NCBI RefSeq assembly: GCF_016892625.1
Contig: NZ_JAFEMW010000004.1
Coordinates: 186,001-250,000, forward strand
Origin: Brevibacterium sp. RIT 803
GTDB taxonomy: Bacteria; Actinomycetota; Actinomycetes; Actinomycetales; Brevibacteriaceae
DNA length: 64,000 nt
Direction: 5' to 3'
In this document: positions 1 through 10,736 of the stretch, piece by piece
Layout of the letters: each line of letters begins with the position of its first letter
How positions within the stretch are numbered: the first letter of the stretch is position 1
Notes under the pieces: generated by a model
Told to the model about the DNA's origin: nothing
Databases searched by the model: none
Seen by the model: the letters and a program-made list of their open reading frames with translations, nothing else
Program-made: the position numbers and the translations under genes

Positions 1-185
1 TCGACTCGAACCGAGCCAGGGCGAGTGGACTCCCCTCCGACATCGATGAGGTCTGCGCCCGAGCGCAGCAGTTCGAAACCGTGCGCGATGGCGGCGTCGT
101 GGTCGAAGTATCGACCGCCGTCGGAGAAGGAGTCGGGCGTGACGTTGAGGACGCCCATGATCTTCGTGCGTTCCGGTGTGGGCAT
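1..185 (-). CDS. folP: Dihydropteroate synthase, N-terminal part (cut by window edge)
   Basis: This is the first 61 or so codons of dihydropteroate synthase, which joins p-aminobenzoate to the dihydropterin pyrophosphate in folate synthesis in the cytoplasm. The visible protein starts MPTPERTKIMGVLNVTPDSF and continues into the family signature regions MGVLNVTPDSFSDGG (pterin-site strand) and DVGGESTRPG. The ATG lies 9 bases after the folE stop, so the gene is the next member of the folE operon. The rest lies left of position 1. Identification rests on two well-known motifs in the right order and on the folE-folP neighbourhood. Confidence 0.93.
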   Translation of the reverse strand, partial: MPTPERTKIMGVLNVTPDSFSDGGRYFDHDAAIAHGFELLRSGADLIDVGGESTRPGSVRV

Positions 186-194
186 GTGCGACCT

Positions 195-817
195 CTATCT
201 CCGGATGATCAGACTCATGGCTTCAGCTCGGGATGCCGTTTCGCGCAGCTGCCCGCGCACCGCCGAAGTGATGGTCGAGGCACCCGGCTTCCGGACTCCC
301 CGCATGGTCATGCACAGATGTTCGGCCTTGACGACGACGATCGCGCCCTGAGGCTCGAGGTGTTCGACGAGTGCGTCGGCGATCTGAGTCGTCAGCCTTT
401 CCTGGACCTGGGGGCGACGAGCATAGATCTCGACGAGGCGGGCCAGCTTGGACAGTCCAGTGACTTTGCCGTTCTTACTCGGGATGTATCCGATGTGGGC
501 GACTCCGTGGAACGGCACCAGATGATGTTCGCACATCGAATACAGGTCGATGTCTCTGACGAGGACCATTTCCTCGTGGCTGATGTCGAAGGTCACGCCC
601 AGAACATCAGCCGGGTCGCGGTGGATGCCGGCGAAGACCTCTTCGTAGGCACGGGCGACCCTGGCCGGGGTCTCCAGCAGTCCTTCTCGATCAGGATCTT
701 CACCGACGGCGATGAGGATCTCACGCACGGCGGCGGCGATCCGCGGCTGGTCCACTTTGTTGCCGGTGCCGGCGGGCGCCTTGCCGAGGACCTCCGTCAC
801 CTCTTCGAGCTCTGACA

Positions 818-818
<1 letters not shown>
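195..818 (-). CDS. folE: GTP cyclohydrolase I
   Basis: Catalyses GTP to 7,8-dihydroneopterin triphosphate, the first step of tetrahydrofolate synthesis; a cytoplasmic, normally decameric zinc enzyme. The 207-residue protein carries the family signature around residues 93-112 ([13 protein letters not shown]). By alignment with the E. coli enzyme, the zinc ligands should be Cys96, His99 and Cys169 (in HLCMTMRG). A second conserved block, [20 protein letters not shown], spans 121-140. Length is normal for a bacterial FolE. The start ATG shares one base with the ftsH stop (TGATG), which implies translational coupling. folP follows at 9 bases. Confidence 0.97.
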
Positions 819-2950
<2,132 letters not shown>

Positions 2951-3117
2951 AAGTCCTCTCAGGAAAAAGATGTGGGCAACCTGTTCAGGCTACCGAGGCT
3001 GCCTGGGAACATCCCCCACAGCCTAATACCTCGCACTGACATAGCTCGAATGCACCCGGTTTTGTTCCCGGGTGCGGCAGGCACTCAGACAATGCGCGGA
3101 ACGCTCATGCGCAACGC

Positions 3118-3720
3118 TCAGCTGTAGACGTGCTGAGCCAGGGTCGCGACGAACGGAACGTTGCGGTACTTCTCGGCATAGTCGAGTCCGTAGCCGATGA
3201 CGAATTCGTTCGGAACGTCGAAGCCGATGTATTTGACGTCGATGTCGACTTTGACTGCTTCGGGTTTGCGCAGCATCGTGCAGATCTCGACGGTCGCAGC
3301 TCCACGCGAGCGCAAGTTCTGGACCAGCCAGGACAGAGTCAGGCCCGAGTCGATGATGTCCTCGACGATCAGCACGTGACGGTCAGAGAGGTCGGTGTCG
3401 AGATCCTTGAGGATCCGGACGACACCGGAGGATTTGGTGCCGGAACCGTAGGAGGAGACGGCCATCCAGTCCATGGTCACCGGCGAATGGATCGCGCGAG
3501 CCAGATCCGCCATGACCATGACGGCACCCTTGAGGACACCGACGAGCAGAATGTCCTTGCCCTTGTAGTCTTCATCAATGGCGGCTGCCAGTTCAACGAG
3601 TCGTGCGGCTATCTGTTCTTCCGAGACAAGTACTTTTTCGATGTCATTGCCGAGATCGTTGATGTCCACAGGTGTCGAATCTCCTCGCTTGGGGTGGGGT
3701 GTGTCTCCATTATGATTCAC
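3118..3720 (-). CDS. hpt: Hypoxanthine phosphoribosyltransferase
   Basis: Purine-salvage enzyme converting hypoxanthine (and usually guanine) with PRPP to the nucleotide. The PRPP-binding motif VLIVEDIIDSGLTL is intact, as are the N-terminal DIEKVLVSEEQIAARL block and the C-terminal YIGFDVPNEFVIGYGLDYAE block typical of bacterial Hpt. The first possible start is GTG at 3720. A second GTG at 3669, preceded by GAGGAG, would give a protein beginning VDINDLGNDIEKVL, closer to the usual family N-terminus; I cannot decide between them. In many actinobacteria hpt directly follows tilS. Here 2.7 kb of foreign-looking gene content separates them. Confidence 0.94.
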   Translation of the reverse strand: MNHNGDTPHPKRGDSTPVDINDLGNDIEKVLVSEEQIAARLVELAAAIDEDYKGKDILLVGVLKGAVMVMADLARAIHSPVTMDWMAVSSYGSGTKSSGVVRILKDLDTDLSDRHVLIVEDIIDSGLTLSWLVQNLRSRGAATVEICTMLRKPEAVKVDIDVKYIGFDVPNEFVIGYGLDYAEKYRNVPFVATLAQHVYS

Positions 3721-3785
3721 TTCTGCCCTGGCGTGCCACCGTGGAGGTCGTTCGCGGCACCAGGGAGGTCGTTGGTGCCATCACC

Positions 3786-5042
3786 TTAGTCTGATGCCTC
3801 ACCGCGGGTGCCGAGTGCGGCCAGTTCATCATCGACTGTCCCCGGGGCGGCAGCAAGGTACCCGGTCACGCCCATGAGCGTCGAAACGCCGATCATGAAC
3901 CCCAGCGGCACCGACCAGCCGCCGCTGAGTCCGAGGAGTCCGCCGACGGCCAGGGGGCCGATCGCGGCCAGCACATAGCCGCTGGACTGCACGAATGCTG
4001 AGGTCCGGGCGGTGATCGACACGGCCTGTGTGCGGCCCGTGATGAGCGCGAGCGCGGCAGGGAAGGCGAAGCCGCCATAGCCTAGGAGGATTGCCCACAG
4101 CACCGGCACGGTGGTGGGCATGAGGAGCAGTCCGAGGTAGCCGCACACAGCGCTGACAGAGAAGCTGACAAGGAAGAAGCGGGGCAGAATGCTGCGCATG
4201 ATGATCTGCGGGGCGAGGAAGCCGCCGGGAATCCCACCAAGGGTGACGACGGTGAGCATGAGTCCGGCGAGGACCGGATCGATCCCCGCATCACGGTAGA
4301 TCTGCGGCAGCCATCCGAACTGGACATAGGCGTTGACCGACTGCAGACCGAAGAACATCGCCATGTATCTGGCCTTGGCGGAGGTGAAGATATGTCGCCG
4401 AGGCGGTCCAGCCTCGTGCGTGTCCGGTTGGGGCTGATCCAGCTGGGGCACGGATCGGACGAGTTTGAGGATGATCCAGGTGATCAGTGCGCAGGCGGGC
4501 ACAAGTGTCCAGATCCCCAGTCCCACCCGCCAGTCGTCGAAGTGGCCGGTGAGCGGTGCAGTGAGGAAGGCAGGGAACATCGCACCCAGCCCCAGGGACA
4601 CCGTGAAGGCGGTGGCGCCGAGGTTGGCTCGGTGGGGGAAGCGCATTTTCACGTACACCGGCAGAATGACGTTTCCGATGGACATTCCGGCCAGCGCGAC
4701 CACGGTCAGACCGGCGAAGCCGAACCAGTTGTCGACGAGGACGCGGGCGCCCACTCCGACGGCGATCAGCAGACAGGTCATCGCCAGCGAGCTGAAGAGT
4801 CCGATCTTCTTGAGCACGGGAACGGCGATGAATCCGCAGACTGCGAAGATCAGGCCGGGTAGTGCTGTGAGCAGGCCCGTCTGCCATTCGACCAGGGCGT
4901 AGGCGCCTTGGACCTCGGAGAGGACGGGGCCCAGGGACGATGCGGCCGGCCGCAGGGAGCAGGCGATGAGGATGAGGCCCACGAGTGCCAGCACGTCGAG
5001 TCCCCGACCAGTACGATGGCCGTATTCGGGCAGAGAGGTCAT
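3786..5042 (-). CDS. MFS transporter, CynX/NimT-like
   Basis: A 418-residue membrane protein with about 12 hydrophobic segments and no signal peptide. The N-terminal block (LILIACSLRPAASSLGPVLS) resembles the CynX/NimT branch of the major facilitator superfamily (cyanate and 2-nitroimidazole transporters). Substrate cannot be read from sequence. Its divergent neighbour is a cytosine-deaminase-like amidohydrolase, so uptake of a cyclic amide or pyrimidine/triazine-like compound is a reasonable inference. It sits between hpt and tilS on the operon strand but is flanked by its own regulatory-looking region, and it appears to be an insertion into a normally compact core operon. Confidence 0.8.
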   Translation of the reverse strand: MTSLPEYGHRTGRGLDVLALVGLILIACSLRPAASSLGPVLSEVQGAYALVEWQTGLLTALPGLIFAVCGFIAVPVLKKIGLFSSLAMTCLLIAVGVGARVLVDNWFGFAGLTVVALAGMSIGNVILPVYVKMRFPHRANLGATAFTVSLGLGAMFPAFLTAPLTGHFDDWRVGLGIWTLVPACALITWIILKLVRSVPQLDQPQPDTHEAGPPRRHIFTSAKARYMAMFFGLQSVNAYVQFGWLPQIYRDAGIDPVLAGLMLTVVTLGGIPGGFLAPQIIMRSILPRFFLVSFSVSAVCGYLGLLLMPTTVPVLWAILLGYGGFAFPAALALITGRTQAVSITARTSAFVQSSGYVLAAIGPLAVGGLLGLSGGWSVPLGFMIGVSTLMGVTGYLAAAPGTVDDELAALGTRGEASD

Positions 5043-5094
5043 TGGCTCATCCTTTCAGACGCTGTGTTCGCTCGGGCCGGAGCCCGTGCCCGCT

Positions 5095-5128
5095 GCGGAC
5101 CTGTACCCGGAGCGGACCCGTACCCGAG
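5095..5128. repeat. Two (perhaps three) 17-bp direct repeats between divergent genes
   Basis: Two near-identical 17-base units, GCGGACCTGTACCCGGA (5095) and GCGGACCCGTACCCGAG (5112), lie head to tail. A more degenerate copy (GGAGCCCGTGCCCGCT) precedes them at about 5079. They occupy the space between the transporter start and the amidohydrolase. Spacing and placement suggest iterated binding sites for a regulator, but no regulator gene is adjacent. Confidence 0.5.
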
Positions 5129-5134
5129 CCACAT

Positions 5135-5148
5135 AACGGTATACCATT
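5135..5148. promoter_or_regulatory. GGTATACC-centred palindrome, candidate operator
   Basis: AACGGTATACCATT contains a perfect 8-bp palindrome GGTATACC plus matching AA/TT flanks. It lies 37 bases upstream of the amidohydrolase start, in the intergenic region of the divergent transporter/amidohydrolase pair. Sites of this GTATAC type are used by several GntR/FCD regulators. Assignment to any regulator is inference. Confidence 0.4.
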
Positions 5149-5184
5149 TGGAGATCAAGTGCCCTCCTACTCTCAAGGACGATG

Positions 5185-6456
5185 ATGACCACTCTGAGAA
5201 GTATCCGCCTCTTTCCCCGCACTGCCGATGCCCAGACCGTTGATGTCGAGATCGAAGACGGACGCTTCACCTCGTTCACGCCGGCTGCCTCGGCGCAGGC
5301 GATCGGCCACACCGACGCCGCCGGCGCCGATGACGTCGAGGGGCCCGACATCATCGATGGGGCTGGGCGAGCGCTGCTGCCCAGCCTCGGCGACGTCCAT
5401 GCCCATCTCGATTCGAACCGGATGGGCCAGACGTTCCGTCCCCACACTGCTGACGGAACGCTGCACGGATACATCATGAACGATCGGGAGAACTGGCGGC
5501 AGGGCGAGCGCAGCGTCCGTGACCAGGCTGCCTTCGTGATCGCAGAGATCATCTCCTCCGGCGGTACGCGCATCCGCTCGCATACCCAGATCGACGCCGA
5601 CTGCGGTCTCGAGCGCTTCATCGGCGTCCGGGACGCACTGGCCGATCACGCTGGGGTCCTCGATTCTCAGATCGTGGCCTTCCCGCAAGCCGGCATCGTA
5701 CGCGAAAAGGGTGTCAGAGATCTTCTCGACGCGGCCTTGACCGAGGGCGCTGATCTGGTCGGAGGACTCGATCCGCTCCAATACGACCGCGATCCGGTCG
5801 CGCACCTCGACGTCGTCTTCGGGCTTGCGGAGAAGCACGGCAAAGGCATCGACATCCATCTGCATGAGCGCGGCACCGCAGGCGTGTTCACGTTCGAGGA
5901 GATCGTCCACCGCACGAAGGCTCTCGGCATGGAGGGGAAGGTGACGATCTCCCACGCCTTCGCCCTGAGTTCCAACCCTGCGCCTGAGGTCGAACGGATC
6001 ATCGAACTCGTCGCCGAGGCAGGCATCTCTCTGACGACGGTGGCACCGCAGAACGGCGTCCTGCCGCGGCTGGGTCTGCGTGAGAATCGGGTGGCTGTGG
6101 GTCTTGGCGAGGACGGTCAGCGCGATTACTGGAGTCCCTACGGTGACGGTGACCTGCTGCGACGGACCTGGCAGCTGGCATTCACGAATGGGCACCGCCT
6201 GGATGAGGACATCGAAGCCTGCTTGGACATCGCCTCCCGAGGCGGGGCGCAGGTGATGGCCGGTGCCCGACCGGACGGAACCGCACTGGTCGATGATGCC
6301 CGCTTCGGTCTGGGCATCGGTGCACCGGCGGACTTCATGCTGCTCGACGCCGATACCGTCACCTCGGCGATCATGGATTGCCCTGCCGATCGCGACGTCT
6401 TCAGGAACGGAGAGCTGGTGGCCACCGGCGGCCACCTGGTCGACGGCAAGGCCTGA
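5185..6456 (+). CDS. Amidohydrolase, cytosine-deaminase-like
   Basis: A ~423-residue metal-dependent hydrolase of the amidohydrolase superfamily, cytoplasmic. Visible metal-site motifs, in order: DVHAHLDSNRMGQTF (HxH plus the following acidic residue), HLHERG in mid-protein, SHAFALSS, and a late small/acidic region. The arrangement matches the cytosine deaminase/isopropylammelide hydrolase branch (CodA, AtzC), which deaminates or deamidates cyclic C-N bonds. True substrate unknown. There are two tandem ATGs at 5182 and 5185. The second is 5 bases from AAGGA and is the better start. It is divergent from the MFS gene and convergent with tilS, 22 bases apart. Confidence 0.83.
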   Translation: MTTLRSIRLFPRTADAQTVDVEIEDGRFTSFTPAASAQAIGHTDAAGADDVEGPDIIDGAGRALLPSLGDVHAHLDSNRMGQTFRPHTADGTLHGYIMNDRENWRQGERSVRDQAAFVIAEIISSGGTRIRSHTQIDADCGLERFIGVRDALADHAGVLDSQIVAFPQAGIVREKGVRDLLDAALTEGADLVGGLDPLQYDRDPVAHLDVVFGLAEKHGKGIDIHLHERGTAGVFTFEEIVHRTKALGMEGKVTISHAFALSSNPAPEVERIIELVAEAGISLTTVAPQNGVLPRLGLRENRVAVGLGEDGQRDYWSPYGDGDLLRRTWQLAFTNGHRLDEDIEACLDIASRGGAQVMAGARPDGTALVDDARFGLGIGAPADFMLLDADTVTSAIMDCPADRDVFRNGELVATGGHLVDGKA

Positions 6457-6478
6457 ACCCAACGGCCAGGGGCTGTAG

Positions 6479-7504
6479 TCACCCGGTCTTCGCGTCGCGA
6501 CGGAAGCAGAGGAGCTGCCTGGTGATGATCACTTCGGTGTCACCGGGAAGTGACAGACGAGCATGTGGGTGACCGGATGTCCCAGGTTCGCGAATCTGGG
6601 CGCACAGTTGGGCCACGCGGGCGGCGCCGAAGCTCTGTGCGGGCACGCCGAGGGAGATCAGCCACTCGCGGACGACGCGGGAGAGGATCGCATCCTCCAT
6701 TCCCGCCAATTCGTCCATGGGCACCTCGGTGCGTCCGCGCACAGCGGCGGCAGAGGCCTCGGCGAGCCCGTCGAGGAAGTCGGCGTCGGCACGGCACAGC
6801 TCGGCGGTGCGGGCCAGGTTCGCGGTGACAGGCTGGCCCAGGTCGGCCTCCAGGGTGGCCAGCAGGGTGCGGGCGCGCACCCGGGCGAAGGAATCATCGG
6901 TGTTCATCGGGTCATCCCAGACCTCGATGCCCTGAGCCCGGCACGAGGCGACGGTGCTCGCCCGTTCGATGTCGAGCAGGGGGCGCACCACTGAGCCGGT
7001 GCGCAGAGCCATACCGGCCAGGGACCTCGTGCCCGAACCACGCATCAGCCCCAGCAGCACCGTCTCCGCCTGGTCACTGCGGGTGTGCGCGGTCAGCACC
7101 CACTCGGCCCCATGTACGTCCCGGGCTGCTTCAAGTGCGCCGTAGCGAGCATCGCGGGCGGCGGCCTCGAGGCCCTCATCACCGGCTGCGACGGCGACGG
7201 TGGCGACCTCGGCGGGCAGACCCCAGGATTCGGCGATGGAGACGACCCGGCGGGCCACCTCGGCGGTCGAGGGCTGCAGACCATGGTCGACAGTCACGGC
7301 ATGCGCGTGCAGCTCGCCACGTCGGTGGAGGAAGGCGCAGGCGTGCAGCAGCGCCATCGAGTCCGCTCCTCCGGAGACCGCGACGATGACGGTGGGCCGG
7401 GAGCTGGCCAACTGGGCCAACGCTTCACGGACACTGCTGCGGATCGCTCCGCTGGCCGGGTCGAGGCTCGGTCGCCGAGGTGGTCGCGCCTCAGCCGTGG
7501 ACAC
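6479..7504 (-). CDS. tilS: tRNA(Ile)-lysidine synthetase
   Basis: Modifies C34 of the CAU-anticodon isoleucine tRNA to lysidine with ATP and lysine, changing codon reading from AUG to AUA; essential in most bacteria. The PP-loop SGGADSM lies at about residues 44-50 of the product from the GTG at 7504, and HTRSDQAETVLLGLMRGSG is a second conserved TilS block. The reading frame is open further upstream, but those residues (rich in Arg/Pro/Ser) overlap the zincin gene. The GTG start overlaps that gene by 14 bases, as expected for coupled genes. Length ~341 aa is normal for actinobacterial TilS. Confidence 0.92.
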   Translation of the reverse strand: MSTAEARPPRRPSLDPASGAIRSSVREALAQLASSRPTVIVAVSGGADSMALLHACAFLHRRGELHAHAVTVDHGLQPSTAEVARRVVSIAESWGLPAEVATVAVAAGDEGLEAAARDARYGALEAARDVHGAEWVLTAHTRSDQAETVLLGLMRGSGTRSLAGMALRTGSVVRPLLDIERASTVASCRAQGIEVWDDPMNTDDSFARVRARTLLATLEADLGQPVTANLARTAELCRADADFLDGLAEASAAAVRGRTEVPMDELAGMEDAILSRVVREWLISLGVPAQSFGAARVAQLCAQIREPGTSGHPHARLSLPGDTEVIITRQLLCFRRDAKTG

Positions 7505-8507
7505 GATCCAACCACAGGCTCGGGGTGTGGATCTCCTCGCTCCTCGGCAGGTTCTCCGGTTCGGCATAGATGGCGGAGAAACCGGTCTGGCCGACTTCCT
7601 TGCGGATGGCGCGGACGAATGCGGCGCCGTCACGGTACTGGGCAAGTTTGAGGTTCATGCCCAGCAGGTTCGACAGGAATCCGCCCTGACCGGCGTCGCG
7701 GCGGGCTTCGAACTTGCGTCGCAGCTTCCGCACACTCGGGATCACTTCGATGCCGACCTCGTCCATGACCACGTCGGCGTGGCCTTCGAGCAGGCTGAGG
7801 ATCGCTGTGGCCTCGTCGAGGGCGCTGCGCATCCCCTCGTCCCTGATCAGATCGACCATGCTCGCATCGCCCTTGATGATCCGGCCCACAGTGGAGAAGA
7901 CGTCAGCGAGACCGCTGATGCCAGGTGACTTGAGCGGGGTTGCGACGACCTGAGACAGGAGAGAGCGCATGTGCTCACGCAACCAGGGCGCGGTGGCGAA
8001 CTGCACCTGGTGCGTGGCCTCGTGCAGGGCCACCCACATCCGAAAGTCGCGCGGCTTGACGTTCATCGCCGCTTCGGCGTTGAGGACAGCGGGGGCAACG
8101 AACATCAGCCGGCCTGTGGCCACTGCAAAGGGATCGAATTGGCCCAGAACTCGAGTCGACAGCAGCGAGAGCACGCCTGCCAGTTCAACGGCAGCCGCTT
8201 TCGCTGCTCCCGGACCGACCGGGGCGGGCAGGGTGTCCGCGTCGACCATGCCGTTGATCGACTGCGCATTGGCCTTGATCCAGCCGATCTGATCGAGCAC
8301 GAGCACGGAACCGGCGCCCAGGCGACTGCGCACGTCGTCGGCATGGGCAGGGTCGAGGAGGAACGAATCGACGACGAGTTCCTGCGCCGTCAGTGCATTG
8401 TCCTTGAGCCCGGCGACCAGCGCGTCAAGTTCATCGGTGTCGGGCATACGCGCTGCGGGGACGAGTTCCCTGGCTGTGCGGGCGGCGAACTTCTCATCGA
8501 CGATCAT
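7491..8507 (-). CDS. Zinc-dependent metalloprotease-like protein (DUF2342/zincin_2)
   Basis: A ~338-residue cytoplasmic protein of the actinobacterial DUF2342 family (sometimes labelled coenzyme F420 biosynthesis-associated). HEATH at about 162-166 is an intact HExxH metal site. The helical segment after it (QVQFATAPWLREHM) and the late EGHADVVMDE motif, which could supply the third ligand, are also family features. Function is unknown. It lies between dacB and tilS in many actinobacteria. The ATG at 8507 overlaps the dacB stop as ATGA. A TTG at 8519 is an alternative. Confidence 0.85.
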   Translation of the reverse strand: MIVDEKFAARTARELVPAARMPDTDELDALVAGLKDNALTAQELVVDSFLLDPAHADDVRSRLGAGSVLVLDQIGWIKANAQSINGMVDADTLPAPVGPGAAKAAAVELAGVLSLLSTRVLGQFDPFAVATGRLMFVAPAVLNAEAAMNVKPRDFRMWVALHEATHQVQFATAPWLREHMRSLLSQVVATPLKSPGISGLADVFSTVGRIIKGDASMVDLIRDEGMRSALDEATAILSLLEGHADVVMDEVGIEVIPSVRKLRRKFEARRDAGQGGFLSNLLGMNLKLAQYRDGAAFVRAIRKEVGQTGFSAIYAEPENLPRSEEIHTPSLWLDRVHG

Positions 8508-9961
8508 CGGCAACCGCAATTCGCGAGTGCTGCGACGATATCGTCAACTGTCTTCCTGGCTTCCAATATCTTGTCCTTGTCTACGTCATCGATCTGCAGG
8601 GTGAAGACGAGATAGCGTCCATCGGCATCGAGCACCCCTCCTGCCAGTGAGGTCACGGTCGACAGGGTCCCCGTCTTCGCGTGCACCGTCCCGGCAGCAG
8701 CCCTCTCTTTGGTGAAACGTTCGGTCAGTGTGCCGGTCAGTCCTCCGACGGGCATATAGCTGATGAGGCTGGAGAGCGAATCGTCGGCGACGACCGATGC
8801 CTGCAGGATCGTCGTCAGGTCGTGCGGACTGATCCGGTTGTCATAGGACAGACCCGAGGTGTCCTCGAGGTGGGTCTTGCCCAGGTCCACGGAATCAGAC
8901 AGGGCCGCCAGCACGGCTTCGGGGCCGGACTCCAGGCTTCCCGGCTCGCCCTGGGCGATGGCAACCTCGTTGCCGAGGACCTCGGCCACGACGTTGTCGC
9001 TGTGCACGAGCGCGTATTCGACGATCTCGGAGATCGTGGCCGATTCCACCCCCGCCAGCTCGGTGGATTCGGAGTCTCCGTCAGACTTCGCTTCCTCACC
9101 CGTCTCAGCGGCAGGTGCAGGGTCGTCGGTGACCGTGACTCCGGCTGCCTTGAGCTCTTTGGCAAATACTGCGAAGGCATCCTTGGCCGGGTGCTCGCTG
9201 CGGCCCCTCCACTCCTTGTCTCTGCTGCCGACATACCCGGTGTCGATCATCAGCGGCTGGATCGGCGTGATGACGCCCTTGGCGATATCGGCACGCTCCC
9301 ATCCGGGGCTGAAGTCCTCGCCCGTGTACCGGGAGGTGTCCAAGTCCAGGGCCACCTCGGCGATATTCTGGCTCTTGAGTGATTCGGCGGTCTGCTGAGC
9401 CAGCGTTGTCAGGCCTGCGTGACCGTTCACGGCACCCGGCTGGGACTCCCCCGCACCCAGCAGTGAATCTCCGCCGCCTGTCAGCGTCACCGTCGAGGTG
9501 GACGGGTCGAATTCCGTGGTTGTGGTCAATCGTTTCTCGCCGCCGATGCTCAGCAGCGCCGCCGAGGCGGTGAGGACCTTGGTCACCGAGGCCGGCGTGC
9601 GCGGTGTGTTCTCGTTCTTGGCGTAGAGGATGTCATCGCTGAGCCCGTCGCGGATCTCGATCCCGAAGTCCTTGACCTTGGCATCAGAGAGGACCTTGCC
9701 CACCGTGTCGGGGACCTTGGTGGGCACAGGTGCGGAATCATCCAGCGCCGAGGCGGGGGCGGGCATGTCCTTCCCCTGTGCGTGAGGCGCGGGGACCGCC
9801 TGGACCTCGACGGCGGGGTCGGTGGTCAGGATTCCCGGTAACTCGGGAAAGACGTCGTAGGCGTCGACTGCCGCAACCGCGCCCAGCACGATGGCGAGGC
9901 TGCCTGCGGTGATGCCGGCGACAGCCTTCTTCGACCGCTTCCGCTTCGGGGTCTGGTTCAA
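8504..9961 (-). CDS. dacB: D-alanyl-D-alanine carboxypeptidase/endopeptidase (PBP4, S13)
   Basis: Penicillin-binding protein that trims or cleaves peptidoglycan stem peptides outside the cytoplasmic membrane. The three active-site motifs are present in order: SVTK (125-128), SDN (321-323) and KTG (429-431). A basic start (KRKRSKK) and a hydrophobic segment (about 13-33) act as signal anchor, followed by an Ala/Pro/Asp-rich linker. The start is TTG at 9961. Upstream codons are open to a TAG without an ATG or GTG, so TTG is the only start for a complete protein. It overlaps the next gene by four bases. Confidence 0.93.
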   Translation of the reverse strand: MNQTPKRKRSKKAVAGITAGSLAIVLGAVAAVDAYDVFPELPGILTTDPAVEVQAVPAPHAQGKDMPAPASALDDSAPVPTKVPDTVGKVLSDAKVKDFGIEIRDGLSDDILYAKNENTPRTPASVTKVLTASAALLSIGGEKRLTTTTEFDPSTSTVTLTGGGDSLLGAGESQPGAVNGHAGLTTLAQQTAESLKSQNIAEVALDLDTSRYTGEDFSPGWERADIAKGVITPIQPLMIDTGYVGSRDKEWRGRSEHPAKDAFAVFAKELKAAGVTVTDDPAPAAETGEEAKSDGDSESTELAGVESATISEIVEYALVHSDNVVAEVLGNEVAIAQGEPGSLESGPEAVLAALSDSVDLGKTHLEDTSGLSYDNRISPHDLTTILQASVVADDSLSSLISYMPVGGLTGTLTERFTKERAAAGTVHAKTGTLSTVTSLAGGVLDADGRYLVFTLQIDDVDKDKILEARKTVDDIVAALANCGCR

Positions 9962-10073
9962 GCGCGGGCTCTCATTCTCATTGCCATCGTCCTCGCCGTA
10001 GCCGTTGTGGTTGTCGTTCGTGGGGACTTGTAAGCTCTATTCTAGTGATGCAACCCTAGCTTGAAGGAGCACT

Positions 10074-10559
10074 ATGGAACTCTTGGCCACAATCGAGATC
10101 CCGCGCGGATCGCGCAACAAGTACGAGGTCGATCATGAGACAGGTCGAGTCAAGCTCGACCGCTACCTCTACACCTCGATGCAGTACCCCGCTGACTACG
10201 GCTTCTTCGAGGACACACTTGGCAATGACGGGGACCCGCTCGACGTTCTCGTGCTGCTGCCCGAACCCCTCTTCCCGGGCGTCCTCATCGATGTGCGCCC
10301 CATCGGCATGTTCAAGATGGAAGACGAAGCAGGCGGCGACGACAAGGTCCTCGGCGTCACGGCCGGCGATCCCCGCTGGGAGAGCTACCAGGACATCGGC
10401 GACGTCGATCAGTTCACCCTCGACTCGATCGAGCACTTCTTCACCCGTTACAAGGATCTTGAGCCCGGCAAGTTCGTCAAGGGCTCCAGCTGGGTCGGCC
10501 GCGCTGAGGCTGAGGCCGAGGTCGAAGCGTCGATCAAGCGCTTCAAAGACTCTCACTGA
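10074..10559 (+). CDS. ppa: Inorganic pyrophosphatase
   Basis: Hydrolyses pyrophosphate from biosynthetic reactions; a soluble, Mg-dependent family I enzyme of 161 residues, the typical actinobacterial length. The family signature DGDPLDVLV lies at about 57-65, preceded by the [14 protein letters not shown] substrate-binding block and YPADYGF. AAGGAG precedes the ATG at good spacing. Transcribed alone, divergent from dacB, and followed by a strong hairpin terminator. Confidence 0.98.
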   Translation: MELLATIEIPRGSRNKYEVDHETGRVKLDRYLYTSMQYPADYGFFEDTLGNDGDPLDVLVLLPEPLFPGVLIDVRPIGMFKMEDEAGGDDKVLGVTAGDPRWESYQDIGDVDQFTLDSIEHFFTRYKDLEPGKFVKGSSWVGRAEAEAEVEASIKRFKDSH

Positions 10560-10605
10560 GCTCACCCTCACCGAGGCGGTGTGAAGCATCGTCTCACCCG
10601 TGGTC

Positions 10606-10641
10606 AGAGACCGCCCGGACCTCGCGGTCCGGGCGGTCTCT
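10606..10641 (+). terminator. Strong hairpin terminator after ppa
   Basis: A perfect 16-bp stem (AGAGACCGCCCGGACC with its complement) closes a 4-base TCGC loop. It is 46 bases downstream of the ppa stop. There is no long T run, as is common for high-GC terminators. Confidence 0.8.
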
Positions 10642-10686
10642 GCATTCATCAGACGAGTCGCTGCCGCACTTGGGACCACCCACTAG

Positions 10687-10700
10687 TTAGGTAAACCTAA
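10687..10700. promoter_or_regulatory. TTAGGT-N2-ACCTAA palindrome, possible DtxR/IdeR-like site
   Basis: TTAGGTAAACCTAA has perfect 6-bp arms and lies 36 bases upstream of the glyoxalase-fold gene. The TTAGG...CCTAA pattern resembles half-sites of actinobacterial iron-regulator boxes, but the full 19-bp consensus is not met. Iron control is therefore only a suggestion. Confidence 0.4.
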
Positions 10701-10736
10701 TGAGAAGTGTGAGCCAGGTTATGCGATTGTCGAGAC

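Noticed and set aside
30..351. Plus-strand frames over folE/folP
   Set aside because: They are antisense to two clearly identified folate genes.
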